Assembly: GCA_017473115.1 (NCBI GenBank)
Contig: JAFUNC010000004.1
Location: 1-64,000 of the forward strand
DNA from: Lachnospiraceae bacterium
GTDB taxonomy: Bacteria > Bacillota > Clostridia > Lachnospirales > Lachnospiraceae
Reading direction: 5' to 3'
Length of the DNA stretch: 64,000 bases
Position 1 is the first letter of the stretch. Every line of letters starts with the position of its first letter. The position numbers were made by a program, and so were the translations under genes. Below are positions 17,425-24,128 of this stretch, in pieces. The notes under the pieces were generated by a model that saw nothing but the letters and a program-made list of their open reading frames with translations, did no database searches and was not told where the DNA came from.

Positions 17425-17877
17425 ATGAGCGAAGCAGTGAGCTGTGGCGGTGTGGTTATATTTCGCGGTAAAATTTTGCTTTTGTACAAGAACTATCGTA
17501 ATCGCTATGAAGGTTGGGTTTTGCCAAAAGGAACTGTAGAAGAAGGCGAAGAGTATAAGGATACAGCCTTGAGAGAGGTACTGGAGGAATCCGGAGCCAA
17601 GGCGTCCATTATAAAATATGTGGGCAAGAGCGAGTATTCTTTTACAACGCCGGATGACGTCGTTGATAAAGAAGTCCATTGGTATTTGATGATGGCTGAC
17701 AGTTATTACAGTAAACCGCAGCGCGAGGAATTTTTTGTGGATTCGGGCTTTTATAAGTATCATGAAGCGTATCATTTGCTGAAGTTCCCTAATGAAAAAC
17801 AGATTCTTGAGACAGCATACAACGATTATCTTGCTTTGAAGAAAAAGAATCTTTGGGGTAGCAAGAAATACTATTAA
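17425..17877 (+). CDS. Nudix hydrolase
   Basis: A 150-residue protein preceded by AGGAGG. The full Nudix box G-x5-E-x7-R-E-U-x-E-E-x-G-U spans residues 36-58 (it begins GTVEEGEEY and ends REVLEESGA), giving the metal-binding glutamates. The N-terminus SCGGVVIFRGKILLLY is typical of Ap4A- or nucleotide-type Nudix enzymes. It would hydrolyse a nucleoside-diphosphate-linked substrate; which one cannot be told. The fold normally ends near residue 135; the last 15 residues are basic. Confidence 0.9.
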   Translation: MSEAVSCGGVVIFRGKILLLYKNYRNRYEGWVLPKGTVEEGEEYKDTALREVLEESGAKASIIKYVGKSEYSFTTPDDVVDKEVHWYLMMADSYYSKPQREEFFVDSGFYKYHEAYHLLKFPNEKQILETAYNDYLALKKKNLWGSKKYY

Positions 17878-17892
17878 AGTACGATTTTCAGG

Positions 17893-17930
17893 AGGAAAGT
17901 TACCGGTTAGAAGCTGGGCTTTCCTTTTTG
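17893..17930 (+). terminator. Rho-independent terminator after the Nudix gene
   Basis: Outer arms AGGAAAG (17893-17899) and CTTTCCT (17919-17925) enclose an inner stem CCGGTT/AGCTGG with two G-U pairs. Five T residues follow. The RBS of the next gene is about 10 bases further on. Confidence 0.6.
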
Positions 17931-17949
17931 CGTAGAAAGGAGGGAGGAT

Positions 17950-18330
17950 ATGTTTTGCAGGCAGTTATATATGGACGAAGAAACGTCCAAAGAGTTTAAA
18001 ACCATACGTCGTAAATTCAAAAGTGAAAAATATCCTTCCGGAATTTATGTGATTGTGTTGTCTAAAAACAGCGGCAGAGTGGAATACTTTGATTGCAAGG
18101 CTTTTAAACAGAAGTATTATAAGGAGACGGGTAATTATCCTTTGATTATCGGACTTGCCAAGAATAAAGACAGTGCAGAACATATTGTGGTTAAAATGAT
18201 TGAAGAAATTGTTGAAAAGACCGGAAATGCGGATGTAAGAGCCTATTTTAAAAATCGGACCGAGGCTTTGCAAAAAGCATATTTTAAACGATATGAGTTC
18301 ATTATTGTGGAACAGGAAGGTGAAGAATAA
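17950..18330 (+). CDS. Conserved hypothetical protein (126 aa)
   Basis: A soluble, basic 126-residue protein with AAAGGAGGGAGG before the ATG. No membrane segment, no Cys cluster and no known motif. The pattern is alternating strands (YPSGIYVIVLS, VEYFDCKAF, YPLIIGLAKN) and two helices (SAEHIVVKMIEEIVEKTG and the C-terminal region), so a small alpha/beta domain is likely. It ends two bases before the GTG start of the DUF2953 gene and is probably coupled to that sporulation-associated pair. Function not recognised. Confidence 0.65.
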   Translation: MFCRQLYMDEETSKEFKTIRRKFKSEKYPSGIYVIVLSKNSGRVEYFDCKAFKQKYYKETGNYPLIIGLAKNKDSAEHIVVKMIEEIVEKTGNADVRAYFKNRTEALQKAYFKRYEFIIVEQEGEE

Positions 18331-18332
18331 GG

Positions 18333-19373
18333 GTGGAAGTGGTTTTACTAATTTTAAAAATCATCGGAATCATACTGCTTTCCATCATTGGTCTTGCGCT
18401 TTTGTTGACATTGCTTGTTTTCCTGTGGCCGTTCTCATATCGCATAAAAGCACACAAGGATGCATCGGAATTTAACGCGGCGGCACGGATTTTGTGGTTG
18501 TTAGGTGTGTTGACTGCGACGGTCACATATGATGAAGTGGTAAAACTTGTGATTCGGGTGTTGGGAATTCCGGTATATAAAATTCAAATCTGGCCTACGG
18601 AACCAAAAGAAGAGACGGATGAAGAAGGAAATTCCCTGGATGAAGTTGCAGAAGAAGGCGAAGTGAATGGAGCGGATGCCGGAAGTTCTGATTCTGACGG
18701 ACAGACCGAGAGCGACCGTTCGGATTTGACGGATTCCTACGTCAGTGAAGGCGAATACTTCGATGATGCATATGAAGAAAGCGAAATGCTGTTTGATGAA
18801 GAGATAGATGCAGAAATTGAAGAGCGTCTGGTGGATACATCGGAAGAGGATGCGTTTGATAAGTTGCCTCTCGGGAAGAAAATCAAAGCTTTTATACACA
18901 AAATCAAAGAACTTATTTTAAAATGTCGTGATAAGTGTTATAATATTAAGGGTTCTGTTGAGGACTTTATTCAGAAAGCAAAGAAAAAATACAAAGAAAT
19001 CAAGTATTATTACAAATTAATACAGCATCCCAGTGTGAAACCCGGTTTAAAGAAATTATGGACAGTCGGTTTGAAACTGTTGAAACATATCAGACCCAGA
19101 AAGTTGAGGGCAGTCATCAAATTCGGTTCGGGAGATCCTGCTTCCACGATGAAAGTATATGGATATTATTGTATGATTTATCCTTTTTACGGAAAGCAGA
19201 TTCAGTTTACTCCGGATATGGAAAATAAAGTATTTTATTTGGATGCAAAACTTTCCGGCAGATTTCAGATGTTCCAGATGATGTGGGCCGGATGGAAATT
19301 GTTTGCGGATCGCAATATAAGAAAATTAGTCAGATTAATCAGGCGGGAGGTCAAGAGACGTGGCAGAAAGTAA
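18333..19373 (+). CDS. DUF2953 domain membrane protein (YtfI-like)
   Basis: A 346-residue protein starting with GTG at 18333, two bases after the previous stop. One or two hydrophobic segments (about 3-30, 45-60) are followed by a long acidic, Ser/Asp/Glu-rich insert (about 90-175). A basic helical region and a C-terminal domain with KFGSGDPASTMKVYGYYC and IQFTPDMENKVF match DUF2953. In Bacillus the DUF2953 gene ytfI precedes ytfJ, the same order as here; the 3' end overlaps the ytfJ homologue by 14 bases. Role unknown, presumably tied to spore-related GerW/YtfJ. The acidic insert is longer than I expect for the family. Confidence 0.8.
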   Translation: MEVVLLILKIIGIILLSIIGLALLLTLLVFLWPFSYRIKAHKDASEFNAAARILWLLGVLTATVTYDEVVKLVIRVLGIPVYKIQIWPTEPKEETDEEGNSLDEVAEEGEVNGADAGSSDSDGQTESDRSDLTDSYVSEGEYFDDAYEESEMLFDEEIDAEIEERLVDTSEEDAFDKLPLGKKIKAFIHKIKELILKCRDKCYNIKGSVEDFIQKAKKKYKEIKYYYKLIQHPSVKPGLKKLWTVGLKLLKHIRPRKLRAVIKFGSGDPASTMKVYGYYCMIYPFYGKQIQFTPDMENKVFYLDAKLSGRFQMFQMMWAGWKLFADRNIRKLVRLIRREVKRRGRK

Positions 19374-19770
19374 TTTTAACAATGTTGTAGAATCATTAAT
19401 GAAGGGAATGGATGGATTTTTATCTACAAAAACAGTAGTCGGTGATGCTACTACAATCGGCGACACCATTATTGTTCCTTTGGTAGATGTGACGTTTGGT
19501 GTGCAGGCCGGATGCATGCATGGTGAAAAGAATAAGGGCGGTGCCGGTGCATTAAATGGGAAAATGACCCCCAGTGCAATTCTTGTAATCAGCAACGGTC
19601 ATAGTAAACTTGTGAATATTAAGAATCAAGACAGTGTGACCAAGATTCTTGATATGATTCCTGATTTGGTTGACAGATTCCAGGAAAGAGGAAGCAAGGC
19701 TGCTGAAATCAAAGAAGAGGAAGTGAAAAAGGCTGCATTTCCGGATGTAATTGAAGAAAAACAGGCTTAA
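19360..19770 (+). CDS. ytfJ: GerW/YtfJ family sporulation protein
   Basis: A 136-residue protein starting with GTG at 19360, with GGGAGG 9 bases upstream inside the preceding gene. The family core is clear: TVVGDATTIGDTIIVPLVDV, then a Gly-rich stretch with FGVQAGC and GGAGALNGKMTPSAIL. In Bacillus this protein is made in the forespore and is needed for cortex lytic enzyme function during germination. Many non-sporulating Lachnospiraceae also keep it, so it is not proof of sporulation. A Lys/Glu-rich C-terminal tail follows residue 105. Confidence 0.88.
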   Translation: MAESNFNNVVESLMKGMDGFLSTKTVVGDATTIGDTIIVPLVDVTFGVQAGCMHGEKNKGGAGALNGKMTPSAILVISNGHSKLVNIKNQDSVTKILDMIPDLVDRFQERGSKAAEIKEEEVKKAAFPDVIEEKQA

Positions 19771-19782
19771 TTCACAGACAGA

Positions 19783-19813
19783 CCGCATATATTGAAACAA
19801 AGAGAATATGCGG
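19783..19813 (+). promoter_or_regulatory. Hairpin just upstream of a small membrane-protein gene
   Basis: Arms CCGCATAT (19783-19790) and ATATGCGG (19806-19813) pair perfectly around a 15-base loop. No T tract follows. It overlaps an alternative in-frame ATG at 19808 and ends 9 bases before the preferred ATG at 19823, so it may limit translation or act as a processing site. Confidence 0.4.
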
Positions 19814-19822
19814 GCGTATGCT

Positions 19823-19963
19823 ATGAAAAGAAGAATCGGCGCATTTTTATTGGCAATGGCCGTAGGAATGCTTTTGATGTTGTTTATATCCAATAAGTTT
19901 GTAGCATGTATTATCATTGCTCTTTTATTGGTACTTGGATATCATTTATATTGCTACGATTAG
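19823..19963 (+). CDS. Small hydrophobic membrane protein (46 aa)
   Basis: A short frame in the gap between ytfJ and the J-domain gene: ATG AAA AGA AGA ATC at 19823 to TAG at 19961-19963. It starts MKRRIG and has two hydrophobic helices (about 7-23 and 28-42) split by SNK, giving a helical hairpin with a basic N-terminus inside. The ribosome site is poor (GCGGGCG upstream). A start at 19808 would add five residues (MRAYA). The clear two-helix composition and absence of any other frame support a real gene, but this is by eye only. Confidence 0.5.
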   Translation: MKRRIGAFLLAMAVGMLLMLFISNKFVACIIIALLLVLGYHLYCYD

Positions 19964-19988
19964 AGGAAACGTAGAGTGGGGATAATCT

Positions 19989-20582
19989 ATGGATAATTTT
20001 ATCAGTATCTTAAGAGATGCCTCTTCACCGGAAGAATTAGAGCAATACAAAGTCCAGTTGTTTCGTGAAAATGTCCGCATTAAGACGGACCGCTCAGAGC
20101 TGGAGGAAATGTATGACCGGCTCGGCATCGAACAGAAAAAACTGGAAGAAACCAGAAAAGAGATTGAAGAAGAACGTACATCATTAAACAGAGAAGCCCG
20201 GGAAATCAAGAAGGAACTTCAGGAACAACGCAGAAGACTGGAAGAAGATACGATTTTCTTTGAGAAAAAGCAAAGAGTGCTGGAACAGTCTTTTCGACAG
20301 TTGGATTTGGACAGGCAGAGACTGGAGACTGAGAAGAAGCAATTTCAGCGATACCGGGAAGATGCAAAGAACAGTTTGCCTAAAACGCGACCTTTGGAAT
20401 ATCGGCAGGGAATCTTTTTTAAAGGAATCACCAATCAACTTGCATTGAAAAAACGCTATAAGGATTTGATTAAAATTTTTCATCCCGACAATGTGAGCGG
20501 TGACAATGATACATTACAGCAGATTAACAGGGAGTATGAAATTTTAAAACATGATTTGGGAATCGACAGGAAATCATGGTAA
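19989..20582 (+). CDS. Coiled-coil protein with C-terminal J-domain-like segment
   Basis: A 197-residue soluble protein; GTGGGGAT precedes the ATG. Residues 15-130 are a continuous charged coiled coil (E/K/R/Q heptads, no Pro or Gly to about residue 120). Residues 140-197 resemble the helix II-loop-helix III part of a J domain: a basic KKRYKDLIKIF helix, then HPD (165-167), then LQQINREYEIL. HPD is the DnaK-stimulating tripeptide. The N-terminal helix of a standard J domain is not obvious. This is an inverted order compared with DnaJ, which has its J domain first. It probably recruits DnaK to a coiled-coil-bound target; the target is unknown. Confidence 0.7.
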   Translation: MDNFISILRDASSPEELEQYKVQLFRENVRIKTDRSELEEMYDRLGIEQKKLEETRKEIEEERTSLNREAREIKKELQEQRRRLEEDTIFFEKKQRVLEQSFRQLDLDRQRLETEKKQFQRYREDAKNSLPKTRPLEYRQGIFFKGITNQLALKKRYKDLIKIFHPDNVSGDNDTLQQINREYEILKHDLGIDRKSW

Positions 20583-20660
20583 AAAGTCATGATTTCTTCG
20601 TTTTTAAACAAGAGAATGCTTGGTTTCCATAACTAATTTTAAAATATTTAAAAATTTTTC

Positions 20661-20689
20661 TTGCATTCTTGATAAAGTTTTGATAATAT
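20661..20689 (+). promoter_or_regulatory. Candidate rpmB promoter
   Basis: TTGCAT (20661-20666), 17-base spacer, TAATAT (20684-20689), about 50 bases before the rpmB start. Confidence 0.45.
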
Positions 20690-20738
20690 ATCAATGTTGC
20701 GAGTCAGTGAACTCAATTTATGCTGAGGAGGTGCAATC

Positions 20739-20924
20739 ATGGCAAAATGTGCAATTTGTGATAAGGGCGTTCATTTCGGAAATAATGTAAGCCACTCTCA
20801 TAGACGTTCCAATCATATTTGGAATTCAAACATCAGAAGAGTAAAATGTAAAGTTAACGGTGCAACTAAGACTATGCATGTATGTACAAACTGCTTGAAG
20901 TCAGGTCGCGTTGAAAGAGCATAA
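20739..20924 (+). CDS. rpmB: Large ribosomal subunit protein bL28
   Basis: A 61-residue basic protein with GAGGAGGTG before the ATG. It matches bL28 along its whole length: KCAICDKG at the N-terminus, the SHSHRRSN segment, and VCTNCLKSGR at the C-terminus. The two CxxC pairs make this the zinc-binding (C+) form. It is a single-gene unit closed by a strong terminator and precedes asp23-fakA, the order seen in Bacillus (rpmB-yloU-yloV). Confidence 0.96.
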   Translation: MAKCAICDKGVHFGNNVSHSHRRSNHIWNSNIRRVKCKVNGATKTMHVCTNCLKSGRVERA

Positions 20925-20948
20925 TTTTATTTTTGTAATCTGATTATG

Positions 20949-20978
20949 AACCGCTGAAGTAGATTCGGCGGTTTTTTT
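20949..20978 (+). terminator. Rho-independent terminator after rpmB
   Basis: Arms AACCGCTGA (20949-20957) and TCGGCGGTT (20965-20973) with one G-U pair, followed by a T run to 20978. Confidence 0.9.
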
Positions 20979-21031
20979 ATTAAAAAATTATAACTTCAAA
21001 GATTTTTGTTTTCTTTTTTATAAAAAAAGGT

Positions 21032-21066
21032 TATAATATATAAGCATTTGTATGTCTTTACATACA
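21032..21066 (+). promoter_or_regulatory. Candidate asp23-fakA promoter with downstream inverted repeat
   Basis: A consensus TATAAT (21032-21037), with only a weak -35 upstream. Twelve bases further, TGTATG-TCTTTA-CATACA (21049-21066) has perfect 6-base arms around a 6-base centre. It sits just past the expected start point, where a repressor could act; it could also form a short leader hairpin. Confidence 0.45.
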
Positions 21067-21108
21067 ATAATGCAAAATACCGACTTTGGGAATTAAGGAG
21101 GCGTGACT

Positions 21109-21465
21109 ATGAAAGGTTCTATGGATACTCATATGGGTAGTATTTTGGTAGACAGTAATGTAATTGCGAATTATGCCGGCAGTGTTGCTATGGGATGCTA
21201 TGGTGTTGTTGGTATGGCAGCAATGAATGTAAAAGACGGATTTGTTGGTCTTTTGAAGAAAGACAGTGCGTCTAAGGGAATTACAGTTAAGGTAGAAAAT
21301 AATAAGATGACATTGAATCTTCATATTATTGTTGCATTTGGTGTAAGTATTATGGCCGTTGCCAACAATCTTATGAGCGAAGTAAAATACAATGTTGAAC
21401 AGTTTACCGGTTTGGATGTAGAAAAAGTTAACGTATACATTGAAGGCGTTAAGGTGGTTGATTAA
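21109..21465 (+). CDS. Asp23/Gls24 family envelope stress protein (YloU-like)
   Basis: A 118-residue protein; ATG at 21109 is 7 bases after AAGGAGG, whereas a GTG two codons earlier is too close to that site. The Asp23 fold is recognisable: GSILVDSNVIANYAGSVAMGCYGVVGM at the N-terminus (residues about 9-35) and LHIIVAFGVSIMAVANNLMSEVKYNVEQFTG (about 70-100, split here by description) before the closing V-N-V-Y-I-E-G-V strand. Members associate with the membrane or cell wall and respond to envelope stress. It is 14 bases upstream of fakA, the usual order. Confidence 0.88.
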   Translation: MKGSMDTHMGSILVDSNVIANYAGSVAMGCYGVVGMAAMNVKDGFVGLLKKDSASKGITVKVENNKMTLNLHIIVAFGVSIMAVANNLMSEVKYNVEQFTGLDVEKVNVYIEGVKVVD

Positions 21466-21479
21466 GGAGGACTTATAAA

Positions 21480-23147
21480 GTGGCTACTAATGTTTTAAAT
21501 GCCGAATTGCTTGCGAAGATGTTTCTTGCCGGCGCTAAAAATTTGGAAAGTAAAAAGGAATATATCAATGAATTAAACGTATTCCCCGTTCCGGATGGTG
21601 ATACCGGTACAAATATGACATTAACCATTATGTCAGCAGCAAAAGAATTGAATAACCTGAATGAAAAGTCTATGCAGACGGTGTGTAAGGCGATTTCTTC
21701 CGGTTCCCTTCGCGGTGCAAGAGGTAACTCCGGTGTTATTTTAAGCCAGTTAATCCGTGGTTTTACAAAAGTTGCATCGGAAGCAGATGAAATTACAATT
21801 CCTGTATTGGCAGCGGCTTGTGATAAGGCTGTCCAGACTGCATACAAGGCCGTTATGAAGCCGAAAGAGGGTACAATCCTTACTGTAGCGGCAGGTGCAG
21901 CAACCAAAGCAAAAGAACTTGCTGACAGCGGTTGCGACAATATGGAAGAATTTATTGATGAAGTAATTAAACATGCGGATTATGTGTTAAGTACAACTCC
22001 TGATCTTTTACCTGTATTAAAACAGGCCGGCGTTGTAGACTCCGGCGGACAGGGTCTTATGGAAGTATTAAAAGGTGCGTTTGACGCATATCAGGGCAAG
22101 GTTACTGATTTTAGTTTGAAAGTATCCGGAGGTTCTGCTAAGAAATCTGCGGCTGCAGGTATGGAAAATCTTGCAACTTCCGATATTAAGTTTGGTTATT
22201 GTACAGAATTTATTATTCTTTTGAGTAAGACGTTTAATGTAAAGCACGAGATGGATTTCAAAGATTACTTAGAGTCAATCGGTGATTCCATTGTTGTGGT
22301 TGCGGATGATGAAATCGTTAAGGTTCACGTACACACCAACGATCCCGGTCTTGCAATCCAGAGAGCGTTAAAATACGGTCAACTCTCTAACTTAAAGATT
22401 GATAATATGCGTTTGGAACATAACGAAATGGTAATCAAGTCCGAAGAAGGTGCAGAAGAAGCACCTAAGGCTGACGAACCCCGCAAGGAATATGGTTTTA
22501 TCGCAGTTTCTGTTGGTAAGGGAATCAACGAAATCTTCAAGAGTTTAGGTGTTGATTACATCATCGAAGGCGGTCAGACCATGAATCCCAGTACAGAGGA
22601 TATGTTGAATGCCATCGATAAGGTAAATGCGGACAATATTTTTATCCTTCCGAATAATAAGAACATTGTTATGGCAGCAAATCAGGCAAGAGATTTGACA
22701 CAGGATAAGAAGATTATAGTCATTCCTACCAAGACCATTCCTCAGGGTATTACAGCAGTAATTAATTTTATGGCGGATATTGCCCCGGATGAGAACGAAG
22801 AGCAGATGGGTTCTGAAATGGGCAATGTTAAGACCGGTCAGGTAACCTATGCGGTTCGTGATACTGAAATCGATGACAAGAAGATTGCCCAGGGCGATTA
22901 CATGGGTATCGGTGATAAGGGTATTCTCTCCGTTGGTAAGGAAATGAAGGATGTTACCCTTGAAATGATTGCCGAAATGGTAGACGAAGACAGTGATGAA
23001 TTAATCAGCATCTACTATGGCGAAGATATCACTGAAGAAGATGCAACTGCATTGTCTGAAGAAATCGAAGCAAAATATCCGGATTTGGATGTAGAACTTC
23101 AGTACGGCGGACAGCCGATTTACTACTATATTGTTTCAGTAGAGTAA
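21480..23147 (+). CDS. fakA: DAK2/DegV-type fatty acid kinase FakA (YloV)
   Basis: A 555-residue protein starting with GTG at 21480 after AAGGAGG. The N-terminal DhaL-type nucleotide-binding domain (1-200) has PDGDTGTN (38-45), whose Asp residues coordinate Mg-ATP, then SSGSLRGARGNSGVILSQ and VDSGGQGLMEVL. The central domain (about 200-315) contains KVHVHTNDPG. The C-terminal DegV-like part (about 335-555) follows an acidic linker. FakA phosphorylates fatty acids presented by FakB for phospholipid synthesis. No fakB is visible nearby. It ends the asp23-fakA transcript at a terminator. Confidence 0.93.
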   Translation: MATNVLNAELLAKMFLAGAKNLESKKEYINELNVFPVPDGDTGTNMTLTIMSAAKELNNLNEKSMQTVCKAISSGSLRGARGNSGVILSQLIRGFTKVASEADEITIPVLAAACDKAVQTAYKAVMKPKEGTILTVAAGAATKAKELADSGCDNMEEFIDEVIKHADYVLSTTPDLLPVLKQAGVVDSGGQGLMEVLKGAFDAYQGKVTDFSLKVSGGSAKKSAAAGMENLATSDIKFGYCTEFIILLSKTFNVKHEMDFKDYLESIGDSIVVVADDEIVKVHVHTNDPGLAIQRALKYGQLSNLKIDNMRLEHNEMVIKSEEGAEEAPKADEPRKEYGFIAVSVGKGINEIFKSLGVDYIIEGGQTMNPSTEDMLNAIDKVNADNIFILPNNKNIVMAANQARDLTQDKKIIVIPTKTIPQGITAVINFMADIAPDENEEQMGSEMGNVKTGQVTYAVRDTEIDDKKIAQGDYMGIGDKGILSVGKEMKDVTLEMIAEMVDEDSDELISIYYGEDITEEDATALSEEIEAKYPDLDVELQYGGQPIYYYIVSVE

Positions 23148-23188
23148 GTTTTGTTTGACATTTTATAAGAATAATATGATGCAGAATG

Positions 23189-23221
23189 AAAGAGCGACAT
23201 TATTATGATGTTGCTCTTTTT
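23189..23221 (+). terminator. Rho-independent terminator after fakA
   Basis: Arms AAAGAGCGACAT (23189-23200) and ATGTTGCTCTTT (23208-23219) pair with one G-U around a 7-base loop; T residues follow. Confidence 0.9.
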
Positions 23222-23317
23222 ATGATTGAGAAGTGTAACAAAATTATATATAATAAAATAGTAATTACTTGTTTATGCAGATGTTCCGTTTTTTAATAAA
23301 ATAGCAGAGGCTGAAAT

Positions 23318-24064
23318 ATGAACTATAGATTAGAAACAATCATTATTTATATAATATTTGCAATTGTGTTTTCTTTTGCAATGTGGATTTATATCTATTT
23401 TTGCCGTAAATATAATGACAAACAGAGGATATACAGGTGGTTTGCTGTCATTCCGTACGCAGAGATGATTTTGTCGTTGATTTTACTTTGTATATTATAT
23501 TTAAATGGCTTTGAGAATAATGCTCTTTTTCTTGTTACTTTAGGACTTATTTTATTGCCGTTTATACATTTGTTTATGTATTATTATGTACCTTACGGAA
23601 ATGAAAAAGTACCACATTTTAAAAGGATTCAGTGTTTAATTACTCTTTTTTGCTACGTTTTTTTGGCATTAGGATTATTATATTGTTTTTATAGTGGTGT
23701 ATTTTTGTTTGGTTTTAGGAATAAACAACCGATTTCGATTGAGGTGATTCGATATGATTGGTCGGATGGAAATGAGAAGTCTTTTATAATAGATGATAAT
23801 GAAGAAATGCTGGAGTTTTATGATGCAATTCGTCACGCAAAGATTCAACAGATTCAATTTGATTCGGAAGGGTTGGAAACACAAGGTGATTGGGCGGTTA
23901 TTTTACATTTTGAAGATGAAGATATTCGTTTGGACACCCAAGGGGAAGGACTGCAAGACAGTATATATTTTAGAAATTATTTAAAAACGAATAATTTGCA
24001 GGACTATATTGAAATTTGGTTAGATAATTCCAAATTGATGGATGTACTACATAGTTATGAGTAA
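23318..24064 (+). CDS. Membrane protein of unknown function (248 aa)
   Basis: AGAGG lies 7 bases before the ATG. Four or five hydrophobic segments fill residues 8-140 and a soluble C-terminal domain (about 145-248) follows. That domain has strands and a helix (ENEEMLEFYDAI-like, here DNEEMLEFYDAI) and a DWAVILHF strand. The gene is visibly AT-rich compared with fakA and recG. It sits just upstream of a 7TM hybrid kinase and may be its accessory protein, but the 64-base gap does not prove co-transcription. I recognise no family. Confidence 0.65.
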   Translation: MNYRLETIIIYIIFAIVFSFAMWIYIYFCRKYNDKQRIYRWFAVIPYAEMILSLILLCILYLNGFENNALFLVTLGLILLPFIHLFMYYYVPYGNEKVPHFKRIQCLITLFCYVFLALGLLYCFYSGVFLFGFRNKQPISIEVIRYDWSDGNEKSFIIDDNEEMLEFYDAIRHAKIQQIQFDSEGLETQGDWAVILHFEDEDIRLDTQGEGLQDSIYFRNYLKTNNLQDYIEIWLDNSKLMDVLHSYE

Positions 24065-24128
24065 ATAAGTTATAGTATTGTTGTAATTGTATTATGTTTT
24101 TAATTAATTAAAGTTAGGGGATATTAAT

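Noticed and set aside
17338-17775. Minus-strand frame opposite the Nudix gene
   Set aside because: The + strand frame has a complete Nudix box and ribosome site.
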